64,000 nucleotides of DNA from Bin80 sp965207565 (lineage in GTDB: Bacteria; Bacteroidota; Rhodothermia; Rhodothermales; Bin80), in contig CBDBMQ010000007.1 of the NCBI GenBank assembly GCA_965207565.1, positions 62,001-126,000 of the forward strand, written 5' to 3'. Every line of letters begins with the position of its first letter. Position 1 is the stretch's first letter. Under the pieces are notes generated by a model. That model ran no database searches and had not been told where the DNA came from. It saw only the letters and a list, made by a program, of their open reading frames with translations. Both the position numbers and the translations under genes were made by a program. Below, piece by piece: positions 35,935-47,069 of this stretch.

Positions 35935-36373
35935 ATACTTAGGAACCTGTGAATCCCTTACCACCATATTTCGGAGTTGTTCGGATTCCAGAAAGATATG
36001 AATGAATCGGCGGGCTTATGCCATCAAGCTTGGCAGTCAAGCAAGTTCAAAGGCAAAAAGTGCATAGATCAAATCTGACGGAGGGTGTGCAAAGCCGGGG
36101 CATAACTGGATGGCGTTGCTGCGCAGACATAGAAGGTGGCACGTGAGGTACAAAACACTGTGCTTCACGGGTCAAGTTCTAGGTTCTTTATGAAACACAG
36201 GAACACCCCAAAGAAGTTCGTGGTCCAAGGGCCAAGTCACGGCATGACTACAATAAATCATGGGGGCTTCCCGGGGAAGTTTTTCCTATCACAAACTGTA
36301 ACCAAAGGGTACAAAGCACACCGGGCAGGGTGGTGTATCCCTTATCCACTCATCCTTCATTTCTGACTAGAAA
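35935..36373. other. Divergent intergenic region
   Basis: About 440 bp between the LRR gene (leftward) and the TonB receptor (rightward). A small open frame at 36136-36366 has no recognisable features or SD and was not taken as a gene. A weak 5-bp hairpin followed by T5 is seen at 36267-36284; otherwise no repeats or RNA folds were recognised. Confidence 0.5.
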
Positions 36374-39271
36374 ATGGCAGCAGCGGTTAGATATTTTGGG
36401 CTCTTCTTATTGGCATTTCTTTGTACGGCATCTGATGCAAGTTCACAGGTAACGGTTCAAGGTACGGTTACCGATGGGGAAACCGCTACACCTCTGCCTG
36501 GAGTGACCATTTCGGTTCGTGGGACCACACTCGGAACCACGACAGCCCTTGATGGAAGCTATACGCTCCAAGTCCCGATTTTCGATGCGACGCTTGTATT
36601 CCGGTTTATCGGATATCAAACACAGGAACTGGTTCTGTCTTCAGATACAGAGGAGTTCAATGTCATCCTGATGCCGACGATTTTTGGTTTAGATGAAGTT
36701 GTCATTGTGGGCTCGCGGCGCCAGCCCAGGCTCTTGAAAGACTCCGCAGTGCCGGTTGATGTGCTGGGAGTTTCGGATCTGCAATCATTGGCTACGACGG
36801 ATGTAGATCAGAGCCTGCGCTCACAGATCCCATCGTATAATCTTCAGAGCTATACGGGTGATGAAGCTGCCATTGTGCGTCCAGCTACGATGCGTGGCCT
36901 CCCCACCGATAATGTAATTGTACTGGTAAATGGCAAGCGACGTCATCGGTCTGCCTCCATTGCACTTTCTGGAAGTTCGTTGAATAAGGGGGCACAGGGA
37001 CCGGATCTTAATATGATTCCGACGATCGCCTTGCGTCAATTGGAGATTCTTCGCGATGGTGCGACGGCCCAGTACGGTGCGGATGCAGTAGCTGGTGTGT
37101 TCAACCTGCAATTGCGAGAAGACCAACAGGGGGTACGCTCCCTTTTACGGACGGGGCAGTATTCGAGAGGAGACGGACGCTATATCCATCTGGCAACGAA
37201 TGCGGGTTTTTCTTTACCTAGGAACGGGTTTCTGAATCTCAGTGTTGAGTACAGGGATGTGCAGTCGACCGTTCGGAGTGTCCAGCGCGAAGATGCAAGG
37301 AAACTGACCGAGCGAGGTTACCCCGTAAAAAACCCTGCCCAGATTTGGGGAAGTCCTGACGTAAGCCATAGTATTATCGGGTTCTTTAACTCGGGGCTGG
37401 ATTTAACCCCCAGAATTCGAGCCTATGCCTTTGGCGGCGGCGGACGCAGAACTGAGGAATACGGCTTCTTTTTTCGTGCACCCGGTACGGAAACCGCTCG
37501 CAGCAGTGTGTTTCGTTTTGGTGAGGAACGCGCGGTTATCGACCTGAAACCGGATCAGGGCCCCGACTGCAAAAATAATGGCAAATTACCGGGGCTGAAT
37601 GCTTCAAATCAGGAAGTCCAGGCGTTTATTGCAGAATTCCAGGGTGAGTGTTATTTATTCAACGAGATGTTTCCGGGCGGATTCACGCCCCGGTTCGGGG
37701 GAGACGTTTTTGATCTTAGTCTCACGGCAGGTTTACGTGGAGGTCAACAGGACGGACTGAATTGGGATGTCAGTGTAAGCGGTGCTCGGAGTCTCATTAA
37801 TTATTTCCTGTATAATTCAATCAATGCTTCTTTTGGCCCGGACACGCCGAATTCATTTAAGCCCCGTTCATATTTTCAGCAGGAAGCGGAGGTGTCTGCG
37901 GCTTTCTCAATTCCCTTGGCGATTCGGCAACTTTCCTCTCCGATTAATCTGGCCTGGGGGGCAACCTGGCGCACGGAAATTTTTGAGAGCCGGGCTGGAG
38001 ATCCATTTTCCTGGCAAGTGGGTCCCTATGCAGATCAAGGGTTCAGTGTTGGAGCGAACGGGTATCAGGGCCTGAACCCGGTCTTTGCAGGTCGATGGGT
38101 ACGTCCGAACTTTGCCGTTTATGTTGATGCCGAGGCGGATTTTACCCAGCAGCTCTTAGGCAACGTTGCGGTGCGATACGAAAATTATACCACTGATTTT
38201 GGAGGAACGCTCAATGGGAAGGCAGCGGTTCTTTATCGGGCAACGGATCGGATTTCGTTACGTGCGGCGGCAAGTACGGGGTTCCGCGCACCGACCCCCG
38301 GACAAGCGAATCTAAATGTTTTCCGAACGACGGGATTTTCCAAAGAAAGAGGACTCATTGAGGTGGGCCTCTTACCGTCAACGCATCCAATTGCGGAGGC
38401 GCTGGGAGGTGAACTCCTAACGCCCGAGCTTGCACGCAGTATATCGTCAGGATTGATTATCGAACTCCGAAAAGGCCTCACGTTGACTGCTGACTTTTTC
38501 AATATCAAATTAGAGGATCGGCTTTCACTTACGGGCAATATTCCAATCACGGACGAGATCGTGCAGATTATAGATTCGAAGAATCTGTTAGGGGGGATTA
38601 CCAACATCCGGGAAGTCCGATTTTATTCGAACGATTTCAGTACGAGCACCAATGGGTTGGATGTTTTATTGGCAGGGGATCATGAGTGGAGTCGTACGCA
38701 TGCTTCTTTTGGGAGTATTGCATGGAACTGGACGGCTACGACACTTACTCATTTTACACCCCCAAGGCAGATCACCAGTTTTCTGGCCGAGACCCTTGAG
38801 CCCCCCCTGACACTTGGCTTACTCACTCGACAGCGGCGGATTGAGCTTGAGCGACTGAATCCAAGACACCGCATTGTGGCGACCTACCGACAGGTAGCGA
38901 ACCAATGGTCTGGACTGCTGCGTGTAAACTGGTTTGACAGTTGGCAGCAGTGCCGTTACGGCAGTTCTACATGCCGCGCAGACGGGATGGAGGTTCTAGA
39001 GGAATTTCCGAGCTCCTGGATTCTCGATGCCGAGATCGGATATGCTCCCCATGATTCCTGGACGATCAGCTTTGGAGTCAATAACGTATTTGATGTCGTT
39101 CGCAAAGCACACATTCAGGAAAGTCTCCGACAGGGAAATCTTGCCCCCCGCAACTCACCAATTGATCCGAACGGAATGGGCCCTGTATTTGCGAGTCACA
39201 TCGCATCTCTATTGATGAGTTGTGATTCAGGTGCGGTACCAAACAGAATGATTACCGATGTGATGCCGTAA
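36374..39271 (+). CDS. TonB-dependent receptor
   Basis: A 965-residue outer-membrane receptor. Signal peptide (YFGLFLLAFLCTASDASSQ), CarboxypepD_reg-like domain (GTVTDGETATPLPGVTISVR, GYQTQELVL), TonB box-like region, plug domain (AVPVDVLGVSDLQSLATTDV, LVNGKRRHRS, QLEILRDGATAQYGADAVAG) and a beta barrel with FRAPTPGQANLNVF. It resembles siderophore- or vitamin-type receptors with a large barrel. The last 25 residues lack the usual terminal aromatic strand; another frame reads RISIDEL and a stop at 39202-39225, so a frameshift near 39200 is possible. The substrate is unknown. It has no partner SusD-like gene. Confidence 0.85.
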   Translation: MAAAVRYFGLFLLAFLCTASDASSQVTVQGTVTDGETATPLPGVTISVRGTTLGTTTALDGSYTLQVPIFDATLVFRFIGYQTQELVLSSDTEEFNVILMPTIFGLDEVVIVGSRRQPRLLKDSAVPVDVLGVSDLQSLATTDVDQSLRSQIPSYNLQSYTGDEAAIVRPATMRGLPTDNVIVLVNGKRRHRSASIALSGSSLNKGAQGPDLNMIPTIALRQLEILRDGATAQYGADAVAGVFNLQLREDQQGVRSLLRTGQYSRGDGRYIHLATNAGFSLPRNGFLNLSVEYRDVQSTVRSVQREDARKLTERGYPVKNPAQIWGSPDVSHSIIGFFNSGLDLTPRIRAYAFGGGGRRTEEYGFFFRAPGTETARSSVFRFGEERAVIDLKPDQGPDCKNNGKLPGLNASNQEVQAFIAEFQGECYLFNEMFPGGFTPRFGGDVFDLSLTAGLRGGQQDGLNWDVSVSGARSLINYFLYNSINASFGPDTPNSFKPRSYFQQEAEVSAAFSIPLAIRQLSSPINLAWGATWRTEIFESRAGDPFSWQVGPYADQGFSVGANGYQGLNPVFAGRWVRPNFAVYVDAEADFTQQLLGNVAVRYENYTTDFGGTLNGKAAVLYRATDRISLRAAASTGFRAPTPGQANLNVFRTTGFSKERGLIEVGLLPSTHPIAEALGGELLTPELARSISSGLIIELRKGLTLTADFFNIKLEDRLSLTGNIPITDEIVQIIDSKNLLGGITNIREVRFYSNDFSTSTNGLDVLLAGDHEWSRTHASFGSIAWNWTATTLTHFTPPRQITSFLAETLEPPLTLGLLTRQRRIELERLNPRHRIVATYRQVANQWSGLLRVNWFDSWQQCRYGSSTCRADGMEVLEEFPSSWILDAEIGYAPHDSWTISFGVNNVFDVVRKAHIQESLRQGNLAPRNSPIDPNGMGPVFASHIASLLMSCDSGAVPNRMITDVMP

Positions 39272-39349
39272 GGACCCTGACCGCACAAGTTGTATGTGGA
39301 TGCAGCCCAACCATTCAGCTTTGCGTTGTAACTTATAGGTGTAGTGTCC

Positions 39350-42300
39350 ATGAAACCTAAATCAACCCGTGTTCATTTCCGGTTCACTTGGCCCTTGGTC
39401 CTCCTTCTTTTGGCAGCTTGCAGTCAGTCATTGCCTGATCCATCTGATCTGCCGGCTACCGTAGACTATAACTGGCATATCAAACCGATCCTGTCGGATC
39501 GCTGCTACAAGTGTCATGGTCCAGATGACCAGGCTCGGAAGGCAGAGTTGCGGCTTGACATCCGTGGAGGGGCCTACGGAACCAGTAGAGAGGACTCTAC
39601 CCTTCGGATCATTGCTCCGGGCAATGCTGCTGCCAGTCTCTTGATGAAGCATATCACCAGTGAGGATCCCAAACGGCGCATGCCTCCGCCGGAGAGCAAT
39701 TTATTCCTCTCCCAGCGGGAGACTGCACTCATTCAGCAATGGATTGATCAAGGTGCCACCTGGAAGCCGCACTGGGCTTTCATTCCTCCTGCAGAGTCAA
39801 CCCTCCCCGAAGTGGATCATGATGATTGGGCTCGTGGGCCGATTGACTACTTTATACTGCAAAAGATTGAATCTGCGGGGCTGTCTCCATCCAGCGAGGC
39901 AAGTCGTGCCAAGCTGCTTCGTCGTGTAACGTTCGATTTAACAGGTCTGCCACCAACCCCGGTTGAATTGGATGCTTTCCAGGAAGATCGCCATTCCGAT
40001 GCCTATGAACGTGTTGTGGATCAGCTCCTGGCGCGTCCTGCATACGGAGAGCATATGACCTCCATGTGGCTGGATGTCGCTCGTTATGCGGATACACATG
40101 GATATCAGGATGATCGACCAAGAACCATGTGGCCGTGGCGCGACTGGGTGGTGCGTGCATTCAACGAAAATCTTCCGTATGATGATTTTGTGACATGGCA
40201 GATCGCTGGTGACCTGCTGCCGGATGCGACATTTGATCAGCGACTTGCGACCGGGTTTAATCGTAACCATGCGATCACCCAGGAAGGAGGTGTCGTCGCA
40301 GAGGAGTATCTCACTGAGTATGTTGCAGATCGCACCAATACCACTGCGACGGCGTTTCTGGGGCTCACCATGGAGTGTGCCAAGTGTCATGATCACAAGT
40401 ACGACCCAATTCTGCAGGAAGAGTACTACAGCATGTTCGCATTCTTCAACGGCGTAGATGAGCAGGCGCAGATCAGTTATTTCGATCTCTCACCGAAGCC
40501 CTCCATACGACTCGAAGATCCAGATCTGGAAGCTTCCATCCTGCAAACAGAGGCAGGCATTGACTCACTCGAACAGGTGATTGCCTCCTGGCCTCAACTC
40601 TCCCCACCGTCTGAGTGGGTACCGAATCCCGCTACCACGATAGAGTCTGTGCTCCTGACTTTTTTGCCCCTGGAAAACCTTGCCTCTCTTGCACATTCTG
40701 ATGCGATGGTCAATACGGGGCTCGAAAAAATACTTGACCCACCAATGGTTATCCGCGGAAAGCAAGGCGGGGCATTTGAATTTAATGGGCAAAACTTTTT
40801 AAACCTCGGACTGGAGGCTGATTTTGAGTGGTTCAACCGGTTCTCTTTGAGTACATGGGTGCTTGCGAAAGATCAAACCAAAGATGTCGCCCTGCTCTCC
40901 AAGCGAAATGGTGAACAAAAACGTAGTGGCTATGATCTCGTGCGGACAAAAGAAAGCCGACTCCGGTTTCCGGTTAATTCATGACGGGGAGCATCAAATT
41001 TCTGTTGAATCAACCGGCACACTTGCGCCAAATACCTGGGTTCATGTTTCCGCTACGTATGACGGAAGTGGGCGGGCAGAGGGTGTACATTTATATCTGA
41101 ACGGCATACGAAGCCGGGTTCATGTTCTTGCGGACACGCTTGGGCGCGAAAGTATTTTGAATGGAAATGGACTCCTGGCAGGTCATTGGACTCCCCGGAA
41201 TCGTACGATTGATGAGATTGAGGGGATGACTGGCGGGGCTTTAGATGAGCTCTATGTACATGCCCGGACACTCACCGACATTGAAGTTGCCTATCTGGCA
41301 GGACAGACCTCCCTTCCCCAGATTGCCCACCACTATCGGACACATTATGATCACGCGTTTCAGGCAGCGAACATGGAATTAGACAGCCTGCGGCGCAGCA
41401 CCAGACGGATCCCGAACGTGATGATCATGGAAGAGATGCCTACTCCGCGCACGACGTATGTTCTGGATCGTGGCGCCTATGATGCGCCACTGGATTCGGT
41501 CGGTCCGGCAACCCCGACCGCGATCCTCCCTTTTCCTGAGGACCTCCCACGTAATCGGTTAGGGTTGGCACAATGGCTGACCCATCAAGAGAATCCTCTG
41601 ACTGCACGCGTTGCGGCGAATCGCTTCTGGCAACTCCTCTTTGGAGAAGGCCTAGTGAATACACCGGAAGACTTTGGGAATCAAGGCGCTCTGCCTTCTC
41701 ATCCGGAATTGCTTGATTATCTGGCAGTAACATTTATCGAATCAGGATATGATATCAAGGCACTCATCAAGGAGATCGTCATGTCCTCCACGTACCGACA
41801 AAGCAATAAGGTTACGCGGATTCTTCAGCAGCGGGATCCAGACAACCTTCTGTTGGCCCGCGCTCCCCGGAAGCGGCTATCTGCTGAAATGATACGGGAT
41901 AATGCACTGTCGGCAAGTGGTTTGCTCAACCCGGCATTGGGCGGCGAACCTGTACGCCCCTATCAACCAGCGGGTCTTTGGAAGGCACTTGCCAATCAGA
42001 TCGGCGAAAATCGTTACCGACCTGGCCCAGATATGCACCGGCGCAGCCTCTATACATACTGGAAGCGCACGATCCCACCACCGGCAATGTTGACCTTTGA
42101 TGCTCCTGATCGCTCCATTTGCACTGTAGAGCGGCAGACGACCGCGACTCCATTGCAATCTCTGGTGCTCTTGAATGACCCGCAGTACGTGGAAGCAGCC
42201 CGTGCATTGGCTTCTCGTGTTCGTATCCGCGAATCATTGGACGATCGGCAGCAGATCGCAACGGCATTTCGCTGGTTGACATCCAGAATGCCGGAAGAAG

Positions 42301-42491
42301 TAGAATTGGACGCTTTGCTGGACCTGTTTCAGGAGCAGCTCGCTGAGTTTGAACAGGACCCTTCCAGTGCACGGGATCTGGTTTCCGTTGGGATCAGTCC
42401 ACTTCAGCAGAATACAGGAGTTGTGCAACTGGCGGCGATGACCGTTGTAACTAGTACAATCATGAATCTTGATGAAGCTCAATACCGATGA
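39350..42491 (+). pseudogene. PSCyt1-PSCyt2-LamG-PSD1 cytochrome lipoprotein 1, one frameshift
   Basis: First of three paralogues. Lipoprotein leader with lipobox LAAC (Cys24), a PSCyt1 domain with haem motif CYKCH (52-56), a PSCyt2/DUF1549 domain (RRVTFDLTGLPPTPVEL, SMWLDVARYADTHGYQDDR, and a second haem motif CAKCHDHKYDP), a LamG-like jelly roll (about 440-640) and the PSD1/DUF1553 domain (PRNRLGLAQWL, STYRQSNKV, RLSAEMIRDNAL). The frame is broken by one extra C near 40970; removing it gives 3141 nt and 1046 residues, matching the intact paralogue of 1052. Such proteins are typical of planctomycetes and verrucomicrobia. Its stop overlaps the next gene (ATGA). Confidence 0.88.
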
Positions 42492-43948
42492 ATGACCTGA
42501 TCTACGATGCCGGATGTCAGATGAACCGACGCCATTTCTTTTCGAGACTTAGTCTTGGAATCGGTGGCGCAGCTCTCGCATCTCTAATGGGATGCGGGCA
42601 CACCTCTGACCAGTTGGCTGCAAGTTCTGGCTTCCAGGGGGTTTTGGATTCACCGCATCTTGCTCCCAAAGCACGCAGGGTGATTTATCTTTTTCAAAGT
42701 GGAGGCCCCTCGCAGCTGGAGCTCTTTGATTATAAGCCTGACCTGCACCTGCGACGAGGGCAGGACCTGCCAGAGTCGATCCGAATGGGACAGCGCCTGA
42801 CCGGCATGACCGCCTATCAGAACTCTCTTCCTCTGGCCCCTACGATCTATCCATTTGCCCAGCACGGAAACAGCGGTGCATGGATCAGTGATCTACTTCC
42901 GTATACCTCCGAGATTGCCGATGAACTCTGTATCGTACGGTCGATGTATACAGAGGCGATCAACCATGATCCGGCCATCACATTTTTCCAGACGGGTTCG
43001 CAGCAACCGGGTCGCCCTAGTATGGGTGCCTGGTTGAGTTATGGTCTAGGCAGCGCCAATGAAGATTTACCGACCTTTTGTGTCCTGCTGTCTCGTGGAC
43101 TCCAACGCCCACAGCCGATCTATTCCCGTCTGTGGGGGAACGGGTTTCTAGCGGCTCTGCACCAAGGTGTCCAGTTTCGTTCGGGTGCAGATCCGGTTCT
43201 GTACCTCAATAACCCACCTGGCCTTGATGCCGGGGACCGGCGCAGTATGCTCCGGCACTTGGCCCGTCTGAACGAAATGCATTATCAGACGAGCGGAGAT
43301 CCTGCAATTCAGTCACGGATTGCTCAGCACGAAATGGCGTACCGGATGCAAACGTCGGTGCCGGATGTCACGGACCTGTCGGATGAACCTGAATCCACCT
43401 TTGAGCTTTACGGAGAAGCGGCGCGTACCCCGGGAACGTACGCGGCCAATTGTCTTCTAGCCCGGCGCCTGGCCGAGCGTGACGTACGCTTTATTCAGCT
43501 TTATCACATGGGATGGGATCAGCACGGAAACCTGCCCAAAGATATTGCACTGCAATGCAAGGATACGGACCAACCATCTGCAGCACTGGTCACAGACCTG
43601 AAACAGCGGGGGCTGCTGGAGGATACCTTGGTGATTTGGGGTGGGGAGTTCGGTCGTACCAATTATTCGCAAGGCACACTCACGGAAACCAACTACGGCC
43701 GCGATCATCATCCAAGGTGTTTCACGATCTGGATGGCGGGAGGGGGAGTCAAGCCGGGACTCACGTACGGAGCTACGGATGAACTGGGATACAACATCAC
43801 GGAGAATCCGGTTCATGTGCACGACTTCCAGGCAACCGTTCTCCATCTCCTTGGGATTGAACATGAACGGCTCACCCACCGGCATCAGGGACGCCGATAT
43901 CGATTGACAGATGTACATGGCCATGTCGTTAAGGATCTTCTGGCTTGA
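42488..43948 (+). CDS. DUF1501 protein, Tat-type signal, copy 1
   Basis: A 486-residue member of the DUF1501 family (alkaline phosphatase/sulfatase superfamily fold), partner of PSD1 proteins. A twin-arginine-like start NRRHFFSRLSLGIGGAALA is followed by LMGC, a possible lipobox. Family motifs are ARRVIYLFQSGGPSQLELFD, NHDPAITFFQTGSQQPGRPS, LARRLAERDVRFIQLYHMGW, WGGEFGRTNYSQG and YGRDHHPRCFTIWMAGGG. The ATG overlaps the PSD1 stop; an internal Met12 (42521) is an alternative start. The end overlaps the next PSD1 start. Enzymatic role unknown; the putative metal site (His/Asp residues near GRDHH) is retained. Confidence 0.88.
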   Translation: MNDLIYDAGCQMNRRHFFSRLSLGIGGAALASLMGCGHTSDQLAASSGFQGVLDSPHLAPKARRVIYLFQSGGPSQLELFDYKPDLHLRRGQDLPESIRMGQRLTGMTAYQNSLPLAPTIYPFAQHGNSGAWISDLLPYTSEIADELCIVRSMYTEAINHDPAITFFQTGSQQPGRPSMGAWLSYGLGSANEDLPTFCVLLSRGLQRPQPIYSRLWGNGFLAALHQGVQFRSGADPVLYLNNPPGLDAGDRRSMLRHLARLNEMHYQTSGDPAIQSRIAQHEMAYRMQTSVPDVTDLSDEPESTFELYGEAARTPGTYAANCLLARRLAERDVRFIQLYHMGWDQHGNLPKDIALQCKDTDQPSAALVTDLKQRGLLEDTLVIWGGEFGRTNYSQGTLTETNYGRDHHPRCFTIWMAGGGVKPGLTYGATDELGYNITENPVHVHDFQATVLHLLGIEHERLTHRHQGRRYRLTDVHGHVVKDLLA

Positions 43949-46900
43949 AAACTTGCATCTTGCAGGTTGTATACTACTGCTTGTGAGCATGGGATGCGGC
44001 CGTGCATCCCACTCCGATCATGCGGCGCTGCCAGAGGTTGTTGATTACAATTTTCATATTCGCCCCATCCTCTCTGATCGTTGTTATGCCTGTCACGGAC
44101 CTGATGCGAATGCCCGGCAGGCCGATCTGCGTCTGGATGAGGAGTCCGTGGCAAAACAGAAAAGATTGACCTCAGGTGGGGTTGCCATCGTCCCGGGGAG
44201 TCTCAGAAAAAGTCGGCTGTATTCGCGGGTTCGTTCCGAGGATGCGGAGTTCCAGATGCCTCCACCGGAGTCAAACCTGTCTCTGTCGGATCGCGAGATT
44301 GCACTGATTGCCCGCTGGATTGATCAGGGGGCTGAATGGAAGCCCCACTGGAGCTTTCTTGCGCCAATGCATTCCAACCTGCCTTCTGTCAAGCAATCGG
44401 ACTGGCCAAACAATGTGATTGACTATTTCATTTTGTCGAATCTCGAACAACAGGGATTCACTCCTTCTCCGGAGGCAGAACGAAGTACTATCCTTCGACG
44501 GGTTACGCTTGATCTGACGGGGCTTCCTCCGACGCTGGAGGAGTTGGATACCTTTCTGTCAGACACCTCTTCAAATGCCTACGAAAAGGTGGTGGATCGG
44601 CTATTGGATTCACCGGCCTACGGAGAGCATATGGCTTCGGCGTGGCTTGATATTGCCAGGTATGCAGATACGCACGGCTACCAGAATGACCGGGATCGCT
44701 ATGTATGGCCATGGCGTGACTGGGTAGTAAGTGCATACAATCAGAATCTGCCATTTAATGAATTTGGAACGTGGCAGCTTGCAGGCGATCTGTTGCCGGA
44801 TGCGACCCTGGAGCAACGGCTTGCCACGACCTTTAACCGGAATCATCGGCAGACCAATGAGGGAGGCAGTATAGAGGAAGAATTCCGGACCGAGTACGTG
44901 GCTGACCGTGTCAATACGCTTGGAACTGCATTCATGGGACTGACGCTTGAGTGCGCACGGTGCCATGACCACAAATATGATCCGATCACACAGGACAATT
45001 ACTATGGGCTCTTTGCCTTTTTCAATAATGTAGACGAGTCAGGACAGACCTCTCATTTTACTCGCGCGGTACCGGTTCCGGCAATGGATCTGCCACATCC
45101 AGATCAGAAGGATGAGTTGGATCGTCTGGCTCGTGAAATCAAGGCAGCGGAGCGCGCCGTTTCGGATCTGACGGAAGCCTCAAGAGCACGCTTTGAATCT
45201 TTGAATCTATCCGTGCCCCCCATCCCCCCATCCCCTCCCATCCTTCGGTGTGAATTTGAATCTTTAAGTGAAGAGACCCTCCAGTGCGATGAAAACAAGA
45301 GGGCGGAGGCTGTCTTTAGTCCGACCGTAGTATCTGGCCATACTGGCAATGCAATGGCTTTTGATGGTGAGAGCGGTTTCCTGTTCACGGATGTGGGTGA
45401 ATTCGAGCGGACCACGCCGTTTTCGGTCAGTATCTGGATCAACCCCGGGGAAGAGACGGGGCTGATCATCCATCGGACCCAGGCCGCTCTTGATGCAGGC
45501 AGCCGGGGCTGGGAGCTGGCACTGGATCGTGGTCACCTAGTTACGCAACTGGCCCATATGTGGCCTGAAAACTCCGCGCGCATTCAAACAACCGCTACCG
45601 TCCCGCTCGGAGATTGGACCCATGTCGCGATGACGTATGACGGATCCAGTCGTGCGACTGGTCTACGTCTCTACATAGATGGTCTTCCTGCTGAGGCCGA
45701 GGTCATTCGCGATGGCCTGACACGTCATATCACATATGAGACGATGGAGGTACCGCTTCAGATTGGGTACCGATTCAGAGACAGCGGATTGCGGGATGGA
45801 GCGGTGGATGAGCTGCGGCTGTATGATCGCCTGCTGTATGGTTTCGAGGTTGCTCGGCTGGCCGGGAATCAGGATGCACCGCTGGATTCAGAGGACCTGT
45901 TTCGATGGTATCTTGCCCATGAGGTGATCCCGTGGCAACGCTCACATGCGATTCTTCAGGATCTGCGTGAAGAGGAAGATGCACTCCTGAAAGACATCCC
46001 GGAAATCATGGTTATGCAGGAGATGCATGCACCGCGTTCGGCATACATCCTGGAACGTGGTCAGTACGATGCCCGGGGAGCACAAGTTGACGCGCACACG
46101 CCAGAAGCCATTCTGCCACTGCCCGACCACCTGCCGCGAAATCGACTCGGGTTGGCAGAGTGGCTTTTCAATCCTGAGCATCCTCTTACCGCGCGTGTCG
46201 CGGTGAACCGGTACTGGCAAAAATACTTCGGGACAGGGATCGTTCCAACGCCCGAAGATTTTGGGCGACAGGGAGCACTGCCATCATTCCCGGAGCTTCT
46301 TGATCATCTGGCGGCAACCTTCATAGATTCCGGATGGGATATCAAAGCCATGCAGCGATTGATTGTAACCAGTGCCACGTATCGGCAGCAATCCGAGCCC
46401 ACGGCTGAACTTTTGGCATTCGATCCAGAAAATGAGCAATTGGCCCGGGGACCCCGGCTTCGCCTGAGTGCCGAGATGATTCGTGATCAGGCGCTTGCGG
46501 TCAGTGGGTTACTTGACCGAACCTTGGGGGGACCTGCTGTTAAGCCGTACCAGCCGGAGGGACTCTGGGAGGAGAAATCCGGGATCCAGTATGATCAGGA
46601 CTCAGGCACCGACCTCTATCGGCGCACACTGTATACGTTCTTTAAGCGCACCTCGCCGCCCCCTTCGCTGATTACATTCGATATGCCGACACGGGCGCAG
46701 TGTGTGCTGCGCCGCCAGCGTACTGCGACTCCGATGCAGGCCCTGGTTCTGTTGAATGATCCTCAATATGTGGAGGCTGCACGCCATCTATCCGCCCGTA
46801 TGCTGAAAAAGGGTACGCTTGAAGAGCAGATTCAGTTGGGATTCCGCGCGCTGACGGGGCGAAGTCCAATGCCCCCCGAAACTGAAACCCTCAAAGCGCT

Positions 46901-47069
46901 GTACCGGGAACAGTTCGAAATCTTTTCCCGGAACCCAGAGTCCGCAAGACAATTACTGGAGACTGGAGAATCTCCCCTGGAACAGGGATTGAATCTTGCA
47001 CAGTGGGCCGCGCATACCATGATTGCGAGTACACTGTTATCTTTTGATGAGTCGATTGAGAAGTATTGA
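43911..47069 (+). CDS. PSCyt1-PSCyt2-LamG-PSD1 cytochrome lipoprotein 2
   Basis: Intact 1052-residue paralogue. The leader contains lipobox SMGC (Cys29). PSCyt1 with haem motif CYACH (58-62) in FHIRPILSDRCYACHGPD, PSCyt2/DUF1549 with RRVTLDLTGLPPTLEELDTF and DIARYADTHGYQNDRDRYVW, a second haem-like motif CARCHDHKYDP, a LamG-like domain (EFERTTPFSVSIWINPG, VPLGDWTHVAMTYDGS, about 455-660) and PSD1/DUF1553 (HLPRNRLGLAEWLFNPEHPL, DFGRQGALPSFPELLDHLAA, ATYRQQSEPT). It is preceded by 38 nt of overlap with DUF1501 copy 1 and ends in TGATG overlap with copy 2. Likely an envelope-anchored haem protein for redox chemistry on glycans (inference). Confidence 0.9.
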   Translation: MYMAMSLRIFWLENLHLAGCILLLVSMGCGRASHSDHAALPEVVDYNFHIRPILSDRCYACHGPDANARQADLRLDEESVAKQKRLTSGGVAIVPGSLRKSRLYSRVRSEDAEFQMPPPESNLSLSDREIALIARWIDQGAEWKPHWSFLAPMHSNLPSVKQSDWPNNVIDYFILSNLEQQGFTPSPEAERSTILRRVTLDLTGLPPTLEELDTFLSDTSSNAYEKVVDRLLDSPAYGEHMASAWLDIARYADTHGYQNDRDRYVWPWRDWVVSAYNQNLPFNEFGTWQLAGDLLPDATLEQRLATTFNRNHRQTNEGGSIEEEFRTEYVADRVNTLGTAFMGLTLECARCHDHKYDPITQDNYYGLFAFFNNVDESGQTSHFTRAVPVPAMDLPHPDQKDELDRLAREIKAAERAVSDLTEASRARFESLNLSVPPIPPSPPILRCEFESLSEETLQCDENKRAEAVFSPTVVSGHTGNAMAFDGESGFLFTDVGEFERTTPFSVSIWINPGEETGLIIHRTQAALDAGSRGWELALDRGHLVTQLAHMWPENSARIQTTATVPLGDWTHVAMTYDGSSRATGLRLYIDGLPAEAEVIRDGLTRHITYETMEVPLQIGYRFRDSGLRDGAVDELRLYDRLLYGFEVARLAGNQDAPLDSEDLFRWYLAHEVIPWQRSHAILQDLREEEDALLKDIPEIMVMQEMHAPRSAYILERGQYDARGAQVDAHTPEAILPLPDHLPRNRLGLAEWLFNPEHPLTARVAVNRYWQKYFGTGIVPTPEDFGRQGALPSFPELLDHLAATFIDSGWDIKAMQRLIVTSATYRQQSEPTAELLAFDPENEQLARGPRLRLSAEMIRDQALAVSGLLDRTLGGPAVKPYQPEGLWEEKSGIQYDQDSGTDLYRRTLYTFFKRTSPPPSLITFDMPTRAQCVLRRQRTATPMQALVLLNDPQYVEAARHLSARMLKKGTLEEQIQLGFRALTGRSPMPPETETLKALYREQFEIFSRNPESARQLLETGESPLEQGLNLAQWAAHTMIASTLLSFDESIEKY

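Noticed and set aside
36267..36284. Weak hairpin with T5 upstream of the TonB receptor
   Set aside because: Stem of only five pairs and no upstream plus-strand gene to terminate.
36136..36366. 76-codon small plus-strand frame
   Set aside because: No signal, motif or ribosome site; lies in the divergent promoter region.
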